The notes: generated by a model from the sequence alone, not told the origin. A stretch of 64,000 nt of DNA from Rhizobium leguminosarum bv. trifolii WSM1325 (GCA_000023185.1 CP001622.1:1364001-1428000); one strand, 5' to 3'; counted from the first letter of the stretch, positions 17,842 to 27,526 are shown. Numbers and translations: made by a program.

Positions 17842-19500
17842 ATGACCTCCGCCAACCGGACTGATGACAAACTCGCAGAACTCAACCAGCCGAGCCTGTG
17901 GTCCGGCATCAATGCCTATCGATCTGATCCGTTGATCGTCGATCTGACGGCGGCCCTGCCGCGCGGCATCCGCGAAGACCTGGAAAACATGGGCCGCTAC
18001 GTCACCTCGCCAGAGGCGCAGGAGATGGCGCGCATGGCAAACCAGGGCACGCCGCAGCTGCGCACTCATGGTCCACGCGGTGAGCGCCTCGACGTCGTCG
18101 AATTCCATCCTGCCTGGCATGCGCTGATGCGGCGCTCGATGTCGGTCGGCCTGCATTCCTCCGTCTGGGATCCCCAGGCCGATACCGATGCCAAGGACGA
18201 GGCCCACAAGGTTCGCGCCGCGCGGTTTTATCTGACGTCACAGCTGGAATCCGGCCATCTCTGCCCGCTGACGATGACGAGCGCTTCCGTTGCGGCGCTC
18301 TCGGCTTCGCCCGCGGTCCAGAAGGACTGGGCGCCCAAAATTCTCTCGCGCAAATATGATTCGTCGAACAAGCCCGCCATGCAAAAATCCGCCGTGACCA
18401 TCGGCATGGGCATGACGGAAAAGCAGGGCGGCACGGATGTGCGCGCCAACAGGAGCGCTGCCGAAAAGGTCAGCGAGGGCATCTACCGGCTGTCCGGGCA
18501 CAAGTGGTTCATGTCGGCACCGATGAGCGATGCTTTCATCATGCTGGCGCAGACGAAGGAGGGCATGGGCTGCTTCCTCGTGCCGCGCCTTCTGGAGGAT
18601 GGTTCCGCCAACGGGCTGCAATTCCAGCGGCTGAAGGACAAGGTCGGCAACCGCTCCAACGCCTCCTCCGAGGTCGAGTTTACAGACACGTTCGGTTTTC
18701 TGCTCGGTGGTCCGGATGCCGGTATCCGCACCATCCTCGACATGGTGACGCTGACGCGGCTCGACTGCGCGCTGGCCTCGTCAGGCATGATGCGCGCCTC
18801 GCTCGCCGAAGCCGTGCACCACACCCGCGGCCGCAGCGTCTTCGGCAAAATGCTCGTCAACCAGCCGATCATGACGCGCGTGCTCGCCGACATGGCGCTC
18901 GATGTTGCCGCCGCGACGGCACTGTCCTTCCGTCTAGCCGACGCCTTCGACAAGGCGCGCGGCAACGCCGAGGACGCGGCCTATGCCCGCGTCATGACGC
19001 CTGTCGCCAAATACTGGTGCTGTAAGATCGCACCGGCGCTGATCTACGAGGCGATGGAATGCATCGGCGGCAACGGCTACATCGAAGAGCGTCCGATCGC
19101 CCGCCATTACCGCGAGGCTCCGGTCAACGCCATCTGGGAAGGCTCCGGCAACGTCATGGCGCTCGACGTGCTGCGCGTGCTGAACCGCGGCAAGGATCTG
19201 TTCGAAACGGTCTTCGCCGGCCTTGCCCGCGATCTCGGCCCTGCCGGCAAGAAGACGATCGACGTGCTGCGCGCTGCAATCGCGCTTTGCGAACAGGACG
19301 AGGGCGCCGCGCGCCTGCTCGTCGAGCAACTGGCGCTCGCCGCCGGTGCAGCCGAACTCTATCGCCTTGGGGCAGGGCGCATTGCCGATGCCTTCATCGA
19401 GACGCGTCTTGCCGGCGGCTGGCGATCCACCTACGGCATGCTCGATTCCCGCTTCGACGCCAGCTACATCGTCGACCTGCTCTATCCGCCAGCGGCCTGA
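17842..19500 (+). CDS. aidB: Acyl-CoA dehydrogenase family protein, AidB-like
   Basis: The 552-residue flavoprotein matches the AidB branch in length and order. It has an N-terminal extension with LWSGINAYRSDPL, the FAD segment AVTIGMGMTEKQGGTDVRAN, LSGHKWFMSAPMSDAF, and GRSVFGKMLVNQPIMTRVLADMA. The C-terminal block is ECIGGNGYIEERPIARHYRE, then NAIWEGSGNVMALDVLRVL. E. coli AidB binds DNA and is induced in the adaptive response to alkylation; its enzymatic substrate is uncertain. The gene is monocistronic and divergent from pyrB. Its 3' end abuts the remnant of vapC on the opposite strand. Confidence 0.9.
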   Translation: MTSANRTDDKLAELNQPSLWSGINAYRSDPLIVDLTAALPRGIREDLENMGRYVTSPEAQEMARMANQGTPQLRTHGPRGERLDVVEFHPAWHALMRRSMSVGLHSSVWDPQADTDAKDEAHKVRAARFYLTSQLESGHLCPLTMTSASVAALSASPAVQKDWAPKILSRKYDSSNKPAMQKSAVTIGMGMTEKQGGTDVRANRSAAEKVSEGIYRLSGHKWFMSAPMSDAFIMLAQTKEGMGCFLVPRLLEDGSANGLQFQRLKDKVGNRSNASSEVEFTDTFGFLLGGPDAGIRTILDMVTLTRLDCALASSGMMRASLAEAVHHTRGRSVFGKMLVNQPIMTRVLADMALDVAAATALSFRLADAFDKARGNAEDAAYARVMTPVAKYWCCKIAPALIYEAMECIGGNGYIEERPIARHYREAPVNAIWEGSGNVMALDVLRVLNRGKDLFETVFAGLARDLGPAGKKTIDVLRAAIALCEQDEGAARLLVEQLALAAGAAELYRLGAGRIADAFIETRLAGGWRSTYGMLDSRFDASYIVDLLYPPAA

Positions 19501-19566
19501 CCGCAGCGGGGTAGGCGATCCCGAGGCCAAGACGCTCGGCCATCGGATTGTCCTACGGCGATCATC
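19495..19566 (-). pseudogene. vapC toxin remnant (start and C-terminal tail only)
   Basis: Directly after the vapB-like stop, an overlapping ATGATC (19566 downwards) reads MIAV, like the MIxVD start of VapC PIN toxins. After about seven codons the resemblance breaks. In another frame the sequence reads AERLGLGIAYPAAV, the usual C-terminal phrase of VapC proteins. The whole catalytic middle with its acidic residues (about 100 codons) is missing, so this is an internal deletion and cannot encode a toxin. Boundaries are approximate. Confidence 0.5.
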
Positions 19567-19763
19567 GTTTATCGTCCGGCCGGTCGCGACGTATCGCGCC
19601 GAGGTCGCCTTCCCAGCCTATCCCTGCAAGATCTACGATCGGATTTTTCCGGCGGTGCCTCTCAACGAGGCTTCGCAAAGCCTGGTCGACGGTGGCCTTT
19701 TTGTCCCGTGGTGGTCATTGTTGCGTCGAGCAAGGCATCATCGATACCGATATTCGTCCGCAT
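19562..19763 (-). pseudogene. vapB-type antitoxin gene, frameshifted
   Basis: From the ATG at 19763 the minus strand reads MRTNIGIDDALLDATMTTTG, the characteristic start of VapB antitoxins of the MRTxxxIDD type. At a run of five A residues (19698-19702 on the plus strand as T) the frame breaks. Removing one base restores ATVDQALRSLVERHRRKNPI, then VDLAGIGWEGDLGAIRRD and a stop at 19562, giving a normal 66-residue antitoxin. As written it would end early at an in-frame TGA. Either the gene is dead or the homopolymer count is a sequencing error. The loss of vapC next to it favours decay. Confidence 0.7.
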
Positions 19764-19852
19764 GATTGCGCCCCATGAGTATGATTATCATAGAGATACA
19801 CATCCACGTCACGGCAGTTCAAGCTCGGCGACGATGTCATCGCCATAAACGA

Positions 19853-19882
19853 AAATCCGGCCGCGTCGCCGCGGCCGGATTT
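19853..19882 (-). terminator. Terminator downstream of rne (bidirectional form)
   Basis: A perfect 13-bp stem, AAATCCGGCCGCG (19853-19865) with CGCGGCCGGATTT (19870-19882), with a TCGC loop and T-rich flanks on the minus-strand side (TTTTCGTTT). It lies 27 bp past the rne stop. Confidence 0.8.
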
Positions 19883-19908
19883 CAGTGTTTACGTCCAAAA
19901 ATCAGCGT

Positions 19909-22770
19909 TCAGAAGAAGCCACGGCGCTGCCACCAGCCGGCTTTCTTCGGCTTGCCGTCATCGCCTTCGACATTCTCGACGCGGGTGGATTTCACCGTCG
20001 GCTCGGAGGAGGAGATGTTGGATTCGCGGTTGGCGCGAACCGGCTTTGCCTCTTCCTGAACCGATGTTTCGAGATCGGCGGAGGCTTCTACCAGTTCGGG
20101 TTCGGCCTCGACCGCAGGGGCCGTCTCTGCAACCGGTTCCTCAACCGGCGCTGCGGCCGGTTTGCGGCGGCCGCGGGCACGGGCGGGCTTCACCTCTTCG
20201 GTTATGACAGGCGCGCTCTCGACGGCTGCCATCGCGGCCTGGCCTTCGTCGGCCTGTTCGGCAATCGCCTCGACCGCTACGGCTTCGCTCGGAGCGCCGT
20301 CGTTCGAAACGTCGTCGCCTTCGTCCTCGTCGCCGCCATTGTCTTCACCGGCTTCGCCAGCCGTCAGTTCCGAACCATCCTCGGCGCGATTGCGACGGCC
20401 GCCCCGCTTGCCGCGACGGCGCCGCTTGCGGCGCTGCGATTCCTCGCTTTCGGCACGTGTCTCGGGCGTGGCTTCGGTGTTTTCATCACCTTCGCCACCC
20501 TCGTCGTCGCCGTCCTCATCCTCGTCGCCGGCTTCGCCTGTCGCTGATAGCGGCTGTTCGGCATTGCCGTTGCGGCCGCGGCGGCGCCTGCGGCGCTTGC
20601 GCTTGCGATTGCCGTCGGCTTCGCTTTCCGCGCGGGCCGCGACGGGCCGCTCGGAAACGGCCGGCTTTTCCTCGAGTTCCTCGTCTTCCTCCTCATCCAC
20701 TTCGATGACGATGTCGTCGTCGTCATCCTCGGGAATGGCTGCGAAGTTGAAGAGGGTTTCAATCTTGACCGGGTTTTCCACCGGCTCGCCGCGATCGATC
20801 GCGAAATGTTGCGCGCCGACCGAGCCGTCCGCATCGATGATGATCGCAACGCCGAAGCGGCTCTCATAATCGATGATCGTCTGGCGCTTGTGGTTGAGCA
20901 GGTAGAGCGCGATGTCAGGCGTGGTGCGCACGGTGATGTTGTGCGTGGTGTTCTTGAGCAGATATTCCTCGATGCCGCGCAGGACATGCAGGGCGACGGA
21001 GGACTGCGAACGCACATGGCCGCTGCCGCCGCAATGCGAGCAGACCTGCGTCGTCGATTCGAGAACCGAAGCGCGGATGCGCTGGCGCGACATTTCGAGC
21101 AGGCCGAAATGCGAGATCCGGCCGACCTGGATGCGGGCACGGTCGTTCTTCAGGCATTCCTTCAGCTTCTTCTCGACGGCGCGGTTGTTGCGCTTCTCTT
21201 CCATGTCGATGAAGTCGATGACGATCAGGCCGGCAAGGTCGCGAAGGCGAAGCTGGCGGGCGACTTCGTCTGCAGCCTCCAGATTCGTCTGCAGCGCGGT
21301 GTCTTCGATCGAATGTTCGCGGGTCGAGCGGCCGGAGTTGACGTCGATCGAAACCAGCGCTTCGGTCTGGTTCATGATCAGATAGCCGCCGGACTTCAGC
21401 GTCACCTGCGGCTGCAGCATGCGGTCGAGCTGAGCCTCGATGCCGGAACGCGAAAAGATCGGATGGATGTCGCGATAGGGCTGAACCACCTTGGCATGGC
21501 TCGGCATCAGCATTTTCATGAAGTCTTTCGCTTCACGATAGCCTTCTTCGCCGGAAACGATGACTTCGCTGATATCCTTGTTGTAGAGGTCGCGGATCGA
21601 ACGCTTGATCAGCGAGCCTTCCTCGTAGACGAGGCAGGGAGCGGTGGACGCCAGCGTCAGCGTGCGCACGTTCTCCCAAAGGCGCATCAGATATTCGAAG
21701 TCGCGCTTGACCTCCACCTTGGTGCGGTTGGCACCGGCGGTGCGAAGGATGACGCCCATGCCCTGCGGCACCTCGAGCAGGCGCGCGATTTCCTTCAGGC
21801 GCTTGCGGTCGGCAGGATTGGTGATCTTGCGGGAAATGCCGCCGCCGCGCGCCGTGTTCGGCATCAAAACCGAATAGCGGCCGGCGAGCGAGAGATAGGT
21901 GGTAAGGGCTGCACCCTTGTTGCCGCGCTCTTCCTTGGCGACCTGCACGAGCAGGATCTGGCGGCGCTTGATGACTTCCTGGATGCGGTACTGCTTGCGC
22001 GGCTTGCGCTGCACGCGGTCCGGCACTTCTTCCATCGCGTCTTCGGCGCCGACGGATTCGATGACTTCTTCTTCACCGTGATCGTCATCATCGTCGTCGT
22101 CATCGTGGCGACGCTTGCTGGTATCGACGTCCTCGGAGATCGAGTCGGTTTCCACCATCGCGGCCATCGCGCCGCCGGTCGAACCGTCATCCTCATTGTC
22201 GACGCTCGACGCGCCTTCGGCTTCGACGTCTGTGGGAACAGCGTCCTCGGTCGCGGTCGTTTCGGCAACCGGTTCGGCTGCCTTCTTGCGGCTGCGACGC
22301 GGCCTTGCCTTCTTGGCCGGCGCTTCCTCGGCGGCCTCGGGCGATGCTGCGGCCTCTACCGCTGCGGTCTCTTCCGTTACGGCAGCCGCTTCCGGCGCGA
22401 TGCCGACATCCGGCTGATCCTGCTTGGAAAGATCGACCATCGGCGCGGTTTCGACATGCTCGACGTCTTCGTCGCGGCGATGCTCCTCGGCTTCGGCCCG
22501 AAGCAGCGCCTGACGGTCGGCAAGCGGTATCTGATAATAGTCGGGATGGATTTCGGCGAAGGCCAGGAAACCGTGCCGGTTGCCGCCGTAATCGACGAAG
22601 GCGGCTTGCAGCGAGGGTTCGACCCTCGTCACCTTTGCAAGATAGATGTTGCCGCGGATCTGCTTCTTGTGCTGGGACTCGAAGTCAAATTCTTCTATGC
22701 GGTTCCCGCGAACGACAACGACGCGCGTCTCTTCCTCGTGAGACGCATCGATAAGCATTTTGTCTGCCAT
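19909..22770 (-). CDS. rne: Ribonuclease E/G
   Basis: The 953-residue endoribonuclease is the scaffold of the RNA degradosome. The S1 domain begins near residue 37 (NIYLAKVTRVEPSLQAAFVD) and is split by a long acidic insertion at about 90-275, rich in Glu, Ala and a run of Asp, typical of alphaproteobacterial RNase E. The catalytic domain has the metal-binding aspartates in VSIDVNSGRSTREH and IVIDFIDMEEKRNNR. The zinc-link CSHCGGSG is near residue 583. The C-terminal third is low-complexity, with Arg/Lys clusters (RKRKRRRRRRGRNG, RRKRRRRGKRGG) alternating with acidic stretches, for RNA and partner binding. GAGGAGC precedes the ATG. A leader of about 550 bp separates it from amiC. Confidence 0.96.
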   Translation of the reverse strand: MADKMLIDASHEEETRVVVVRGNRIEEFDFESQHKKQIRGNIYLAKVTRVEPSLQAAFVDYGGNRHGFLAFAEIHPDYYQIPLADRQALLRAEAEEHRRDEDVEHVETAPMVDLSKQDQPDVGIAPEAAAVTEETAAVEAAASPEAAEEAPAKKARPRRSRKKAAEPVAETTATEDAVPTDVEAEGASSVDNEDDGSTGGAMAAMVETDSISEDVDTSKRRHDDDDDDDDHGEEEVIESVGAEDAMEEVPDRVQRKPRKQYRIQEVIKRRQILLVQVAKEERGNKGAALTTYLSLAGRYSVLMPNTARGGGISRKITNPADRKRLKEIARLLEVPQGMGVILRTAGANRTKVEVKRDFEYLMRLWENVRTLTLASTAPCLVYEEGSLIKRSIRDLYNKDISEVIVSGEEGYREAKDFMKMLMPSHAKVVQPYRDIHPIFSRSGIEAQLDRMLQPQVTLKSGGYLIMNQTEALVSIDVNSGRSTREHSIEDTALQTNLEAADEVARQLRLRDLAGLIVIDFIDMEEKRNNRAVEKKLKECLKNDRARIQVGRISHFGLLEMSRQRIRASVLESTTQVCSHCGGSGHVRSQSSVALHVLRGIEEYLLKNTTHNITVRTTPDIALYLLNHKRQTIIDYESRFGVAIIIDADGSVGAQHFAIDRGEPVENPVKIETLFNFAAIPEDDDDDIVIEVDEEEDEELEEKPAVSERPVAARAESEADGNRKRKRRRRRRGRNGNAEQPLSATGEAGDEDEDGDDEGGEGDENTEATPETRAESEESQRRKRRRRGKRGGRRNRAEDGSELTAGEAGEDNGGDEDEGDDVSNDGAPSEAVAVEAIAEQADEGQAAMAAVESAPVITEEVKPARARGRRKPAAAPVEEPVAETAPAVEAEPELVEASADLETSVQEEAKPVRANRESNISSSEPTVKSTRVENVEGDDGKPKKAGWWQRRGFF

Positions 22771-23322
22771 GTAAGCTGTGCTCCTCGGCGTGGCCGCGAG
22801 AGCGCATTCCCGACTGCTGTTGAGACAGAAAGAATGCGGTCCACTGTAGCCGCGCCGGATAATGAAAGTCGCGCCTGATGCGAGGGGGAGGGCAGCAGCC
22901 AGACCGCAGCCGGAACCATTTCGGTCCGGGGCCTGTACACTTCAGATAAAACCTGCTGCGAAACCATCAACAACCAAGCGTGATCGACAAATACGAAGAC
23001 CCGTTCGGGTCCGATGAGTTTGCTCCCTGAGAGCGTGGTGGCTGATCCACCAATGAATTCCGACAATAAGCCGGAAAATCAGGATCCAGTTCTAGGGATT
23101 AAGCGCATGAGACGGCGGACGATGACCGGTGTGGCGCCAGGTCCTGATCTGGCTGGCAGCCTTCGCGGCGACTCTATCCCGTCAACACTTTACCCTGAAA
23201 TTCGTTGTATGTTTTCTGTGTCACAATAGCAAGGGAAAAGCCAAATGTGCCATAATATTGATGGATTTCGCAACGCATAGAAGCTGGGGATAAAGTGATC
23301 GCGATTCGGCAGGCTGCAGCGG
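22771..23322. promoter_or_regulatory. Divergent rne-amiC intergenic region
   Basis: About 550 bases lie between the divergent rne and amiC starts. I see no supportable gene: the frames in it are short and lack family resemblance. It must hold the rne leader and both promoters. In E. coli rne expression is autoregulated through its long 5' leader, so a similar role is possible here, but no conserved element was recognised. Confidence 0.4.
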
Positions 23323-24651
23323 GTGTTTCGTCACAGGGACGTTGGCCGCAGCCGCGTCGGGTCCATCGCAATACAGATAGGGTGTGGCGGTTTATTGTTT
23401 AAGAGGGCTCGGATCGCGGCGAAATCCGCAGCGCGGCGATCGACATTCGCAAGGCGGGTTCTGGCGGCGCTTCTGGTCGTTAGTCTGCTGCCGGCAGCTG
23501 CCAGCTCCGTCGAGGCCAAGGATCCGCTGCTTGCCTATGGCGCGCGCATCGTCGGCGACGACGCAAGGACCCGCATCGTCATCGATTTCGATCGCGAGCC
23601 GCGTTTCTCCGTCCACTATATCGCCAATCCGGAACGCATCGTCGTCGACTTGCCGGCGACCGCTTTCGGTTTTGCGGCGAAGGATCTTGCCGCCCGCGGC
23701 CTGTTCAAGGATATCCGCTACGGCAAGATGGACGAAGAGAGCGCCCGCATCGTGCTGACGACGACAGGGCCGGTGAAGCTGGCGCTTGCCAAGGTGCAGG
23801 CCGATGAGACGGGCAACGGCCATCGCCTCGTGCTCGATGCAGAGATGATCGACAAGAAGGCCTTTGCCGAACTGGTGAAGACGCAATCCTGGAGCGACCG
23901 GACTGAGGCGGCTCAGACGACGAGCGCCATTCCGGCACCGCAAAAGGCTGCGCCCGGCGATTTCGTCATCGCCGTCGACGCCGGCCATGGCGGCATCGAC
24001 ACCGGCGCGATCGGCGTCGACACCAAGACCGAGGAAAAGCAGGTGACGCTTGCCTTCGCGAAGGCCTTGACCGACCGGCTGAACAAGGAACCGGGCATCA
24101 AGGCTTTCCTGACGCGCGAAGATGACGAGTTCCTGTCGCTTTCGCAGCGTGTGCTGATCGCACGCCAGAATCATGCCGGCCTCTTCATTTCGCTGCATGC
24201 CGACACGCTGAAGCAGAAGGATATCCGCGGCGCGACCGTCTACACGATCTCCGACAAGGCATCCGACAAGCTCGCCGCCGACCTTGCTGAACGTGAAAAC
24301 CTCTCCGACCAGATCGCCGGCAAGGAGACGGTCGCCGAGCCGCCGGAAGTTGCCGACATCCTGCTCGATCTGACGCGGCGCGAGACGCAGGCCTTCTCGA
24401 TCTCGCTGGCCGAGAGTGTGCTGAATTCTTTCAAGGATCAGGTCGGCACCATCAACAATCCGCACCGTCATGCCGGCTTCCGCGTGCTGCAGGCGCCTGA
24501 CGTGCCGTCGATCCTTCTCGAGATCGGCTTCCTCTCGAATGCCGAGGACGAGAAACTGCTGCTCGACGAGGCCTGGCGCGGCAAGATCGCCGGTCTCTTG
24601 ACCGACGCAGTCAAGCGATACCGCGCCGCCGTCATGGCGAATGGCGGCTGA
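23323..24651 (+). CDS. amiC: N-acetylmuramoyl-L-alanine amidase (AmiC type)
   Basis: The protein cleaves the amide bond between MurNAc and the stem peptide to split the septum. A signal sequence lies at about residues 40-66 of the longest frame (RRVLAALLVVSLLPAAASSV). An AMIN domain follows at about 70-180, with phrases such as TRIVIDFDREPRFSVHY. A zinc-dependent Amidase_3 domain then extends to the C-terminus, with VIAVDAGHGGIDTGAIG (metal His), the glutamate in KTEEKQVTLAFAKAL, LFISLHAD (metal His), and the catalytic glutamate in PSILLEIGFLSNAEDE. The GTG at 23323 opens the frame but the TTG at 23395 would give a shorter leader, so the start is uncertain. About 440 residues in total. Confidence 0.92.
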   Translation: MFRHRDVGRSRVGSIAIQIGCGGLLFKRARIAAKSAARRSTFARRVLAALLVVSLLPAAASSVEAKDPLLAYGARIVGDDARTRIVIDFDREPRFSVHYIANPERIVVDLPATAFGFAAKDLAARGLFKDIRYGKMDEESARIVLTTTGPVKLALAKVQADETGNGHRLVLDAEMIDKKAFAELVKTQSWSDRTEAAQTTSAIPAPQKAAPGDFVIAVDAGHGGIDTGAIGVDTKTEEKQVTLAFAKALTDRLNKEPGIKAFLTREDDEFLSLSQRVLIARQNHAGLFISLHADTLKQKDIRGATVYTISDKASDKLAADLAERENLSDQIAGKETVAEPPEVADILLDLTRRETQAFSISLAESVLNSFKDQVGTINNPHRHAGFRVLQAPDVPSILLEIGFLSNAEDEKLLLDEAWRGKIAGLLTDAVKRYRAAVMANGG

Positions 24652-25011
24652 CGGCCGCCGCCTAAAGATCTGTAGCGGTTGCAGTACGGCGACATGCATG
24701 AAAACAAAGATTTAAGTGCGCCGCATGAATCAAATTCTGAGCAAGATACCTCAGATTGACGGCGGCGCCGGGCGTTGCTTGGATGTGACAGTTCTAATGA
24801 AACGCGGCCGCAGCCGTGAATGCGGCGCAGACAGCCCTATTTTGCTCACATTCACGCCGTTACTCCGGCTTATGTTTCGCAGCCTGAGGCGCGGAATTCG
24901 GCTTGTGGCGGTAGCGCTCATAGAGTAAGCCGCGCAACGTGCAAATTGCCTTGATCTGTGCAATCGTTGCGGCTGCGCCGATTGAAGATCGAAGAGACCG
25001 GTAGCTGAAAT
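24652..25011. other. amiC-mrcA intergenic region with a long imperfect hairpin
   Basis: No gene is supportable in these 360 bases. A hairpin can be drawn at 24718-24768. An outer arm GCGCCGC pairs with GCGGCGC. An inner arm TCAA-TCTGAG (with a 2-base bulge) pairs with CTCAGATTGA, leaving a loop of about eight bases. It lacks a T-run on either side, so it does not look like a simple terminator. It could be part of the mrcA leader or a boundary structure. Confidence 0.4.
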
Positions 25012-27471
25012 ATGGTTAGACTTCTTGGATATTTCTTCGGAATGGCCTGCGTCCTGTTTCTGGTCGCGGCGGCGGGTATTGCCATCTATCTCGCCAATGT
25101 CGCGAAGGATCTCCCGGACTATGCCGTTCTGAACAGCTATGCGCCGCCGGTGACCACCCGCGTGCACGCCGGCAACGGCGCTCTGATGGCCGAATACGCC
25201 AAGGAAAAGCGTCTCTTCCTGCCGATCCAGGCTATTCCCGACCGCGTGAAGGCCGCTTTCCTGTCGGCCGAAGACAAGAATTTCTACAATCACCCGGGCG
25301 TTGATCTCACCGGTCTCGGCCGCGCAATCCTCGTCAACCTGCAGAATTTCGGTTCCGGCCGCCGCCCGGTCGGTGCCTCGACAATCACCCAGCAGGTGGC
25401 CAAGAATTTCCTTTTGAGCTCGGACCAGACGATCGACCGCAAGATCAAGGAAGCGATCCTCTCCTTCCGTATCGAGCAGGCCTACAGCAAAGACAAGATC
25501 CTCGAACTCTACCTGAACGAGATCTTTTTCGGCCTGAATTCCTATGGCATCGCCGGCGCAGCACTCACCTATTTCAATAAATCCGTCACCGAACTGACCG
25601 TCGCCGAAGCCGCCTATCTGGCATCGCTGCCGAAGGGTCCTGCCAATTACCATCCGTTCCGCCATCCGGAAGCTGCGCTCGAGCGTCGGAACTGGGTGAT
25701 CGACCGGATGGTCGAGAACGGCTATGTCAGCCAGCCTGACGGCGAGGAAGCCAAGAAGCAGCCGCTCGGCGTCACCGCCCGCACCACCGGCCCCTCGCTC
25801 TTTGCTTCGGATTTTTTCGCCGAAGCCGTGCGCCGCCAACTGATCGACCAGTACGGCGAAAAGGTCCTTTATGAGGGCGGCCTTTCGGTGCGCACGTCGC
25901 TCGATCCGCAGATGCAGCTCGCTGCCCGCAAGGCGCTGCAGGACGGTCTGGTCACTTACGACGAGCGCCGCGGTTTCCACGGCCCGATCAAGCAGATCGA
26001 TGCGAGCGGTGATTGGGGCAAAGCGCTTGCCGATGTTCCCGCACTGTCCGATGTGCCGGAATGGCGGCTTGCCGTGGTACTCGCCGTATCCGACTCGAAC
26101 GTCGACATCGGCCTACAGCCGGGCAAGGATGGAAGCGGCAAGGTTGAGGCCGATCGCCAGCGCGGCACGATCGACGCCAAGAACATGCAGTGGGCCTTCC
26201 GTTCGGCCGACGGCGCCCGCAAGACCACGAAATCGCCGGTCGGCGCCGTGTCCCCCGGTGACGTTGTCTATGTCGCAAAGCTCGGTGACAACGCGTCGAC
26301 CTCCTATCGCCTGCAGCAGCCGCCGAAGGTGCAAGGTGGTCTGGTCGCCATGGATCCGAAGACCGGCCGCGTGCTCGCCATGGTCGGTGGCTTCTCCTAC
26401 GCCCAGTCCGAGTTCAACCGCGCCACCCAGGCGATGCGTCAGCCGGGCTCCTCGTTCAAGCCTTTCGTCTACGCGGCGGCGATGGACAATGGTTATACGC
26501 CGGCTTCGGTCATCATGGACGCGCCGATCGAGATCGTCTCGGGCGGCCAGGTCTGGAGGCCGGAAAACTACGGCGGCGAATCCGGCGGCCCGTCGACGCT
26601 GCGTTCGGGCATCGAGCATTCGCGCAATCTGATGACGGTGCGCCTCGCCAACGATCTCGGCATGAACATCGTCGCCGAATATGCCGAGCGCTTCGGCATC
26701 TATGATCACATGCTGCCGGTTCTCTCCATGTCGCTCGGCGCCGGCGACACGACGGTGCTGCGCATGGTCTCGGCCTATTCGGTCATCGCCAATGGCGGCA
26801 AGCAGATCAAGCCGACATTGATCGACCGCATCCAGGACCGCTACGGCAAGACGATCTTCAAGCATGAGGAGCGTCTCTGCGAGGGCTGCAACGCCGGCGA
26901 CTGGCAGAACCAGGAAGAGCCGAATATCGTCGACAATCGCGAAACCGTTCTCGACCCGATGACCGCCTACCAGATCACCTCGATGATGCAGGGCGTCATC
27001 CAGCGCGGCACCGCTGCCGGCAAGATCGATCTCGGCGGTCGCGACGTCGCCGGAAAGACCGGCACCACCAATGACGAGAAGGATGCCTGGTTCGTCGGCT
27101 TCACGCCGGATCTGGTCGCAGGCCTCTATATGGGCTTCGATACGCCGGCCCCGCTCGGCCGCGGCGGCACCGGTGGCGTCTTGTCCGCCCCGATCTTCAA
27201 CGAATTCATGCAGGCTGCCGTCAAGGACACGCCGGAATCGAAGTTCGTCATTCCATCAGGCATGAACCTGATTTCGATCGACCGCAAGACCGGCATGGCG
27301 GCCGGCGAAGGCGATCCGAACACCATCATCGAGGCCTTCAAGCCCGGCACCGGCCCGGCCGACAGCTTCTCCGTGATCGGCATGGACAGCACCATGGCGC
27401 CGGAGGAAATCCTGAAGACTTCGCCGCAGGCGAACCAGGCCGTCCAGACCGGCACGCCCGGCCTGTTCTGA
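25012..27471 (+). CDS. mrcA: Penicillin-binding protein 1A (class A, bifunctional)
   Basis: The 819-residue protein polymerises and cross-links peptidoglycan. A membrane anchor sits at residues 3-29 (LGYFFGMACVLFLVAAAGIA). The GT51 glycosyltransferase domain has the catalytic glutamate in FLSAEDKNFYNHPG and GASTITQQVAKNFLL. The transpeptidase domain has the serine box QPGSSFKPFVYAAAMD (SxxK), SRNL (SxN position) and the KTGTTND box. An inserted domain at about residues 320-440 between the two is typical of PBP1A. It is monocistronic, with a GC-rich hairpin about 20 bp past the stop. Confidence 0.95.
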   Translation: MVRLLGYFFGMACVLFLVAAAGIAIYLANVAKDLPDYAVLNSYAPPVTTRVHAGNGALMAEYAKEKRLFLPIQAIPDRVKAAFLSAEDKNFYNHPGVDLTGLGRAILVNLQNFGSGRRPVGASTITQQVAKNFLLSSDQTIDRKIKEAILSFRIEQAYSKDKILELYLNEIFFGLNSYGIAGAALTYFNKSVTELTVAEAAYLASLPKGPANYHPFRHPEAALERRNWVIDRMVENGYVSQPDGEEAKKQPLGVTARTTGPSLFASDFFAEAVRRQLIDQYGEKVLYEGGLSVRTSLDPQMQLAARKALQDGLVTYDERRGFHGPIKQIDASGDWGKALADVPALSDVPEWRLAVVLAVSDSNVDIGLQPGKDGSGKVEADRQRGTIDAKNMQWAFRSADGARKTTKSPVGAVSPGDVVYVAKLGDNASTSYRLQQPPKVQGGLVAMDPKTGRVLAMVGGFSYAQSEFNRATQAMRQPGSSFKPFVYAAAMDNGYTPASVIMDAPIEIVSGGQVWRPENYGGESGGPSTLRSGIEHSRNLMTVRLANDLGMNIVAEYAERFGIYDHMLPVLSMSLGAGDTTVLRMVSAYSVIANGGKQIKPTLIDRIQDRYGKTIFKHEERLCEGCNAGDWQNQEEPNIVDNRETVLDPMTAYQITSMMQGVIQRGTAAGKIDLGGRDVAGKTGTTNDEKDAWFVGFTPDLVAGLYMGFDTPAPLGRGGTGGVLSAPIFNEFMQAAVKDTPESKFVIPSGMNLISIDRKTGMAAGEGDPNTIIEAFKPGTGPADSFSVIGMDSTMAPEEILKTSPQANQAVQTGTPGLF

Positions 27472-27490
27472 CCGAGGGCCTGAATTTTAT

Positions 27491-27526
27491 ACGCCCGCTG
27501 CGGCCCTTTACATCCGCGGCGGGCGT
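27491..27526 (+). terminator. Hairpin downstream of mrcA
   Basis: ACGCCCGC (27491-27498) pairs with GCGGGCGT (27519-27526), extended inside with one mismatch. The downstream T-run is weak (CTCTATGT), so termination efficiency is uncertain. Confidence 0.5.

Noticed and set aside
20806..22878. 690-codon plus-strand frame opposite rne
   Set aside because: It is antisense to a recognised RNase E; low-complexity codons keep the opposite frame open.
23014..23229. 71-codon frame in the rne-amiC gap
   Set aside because: No ribosome site, no family resemblance and unremarkable codon use; treated as non-coding leader.
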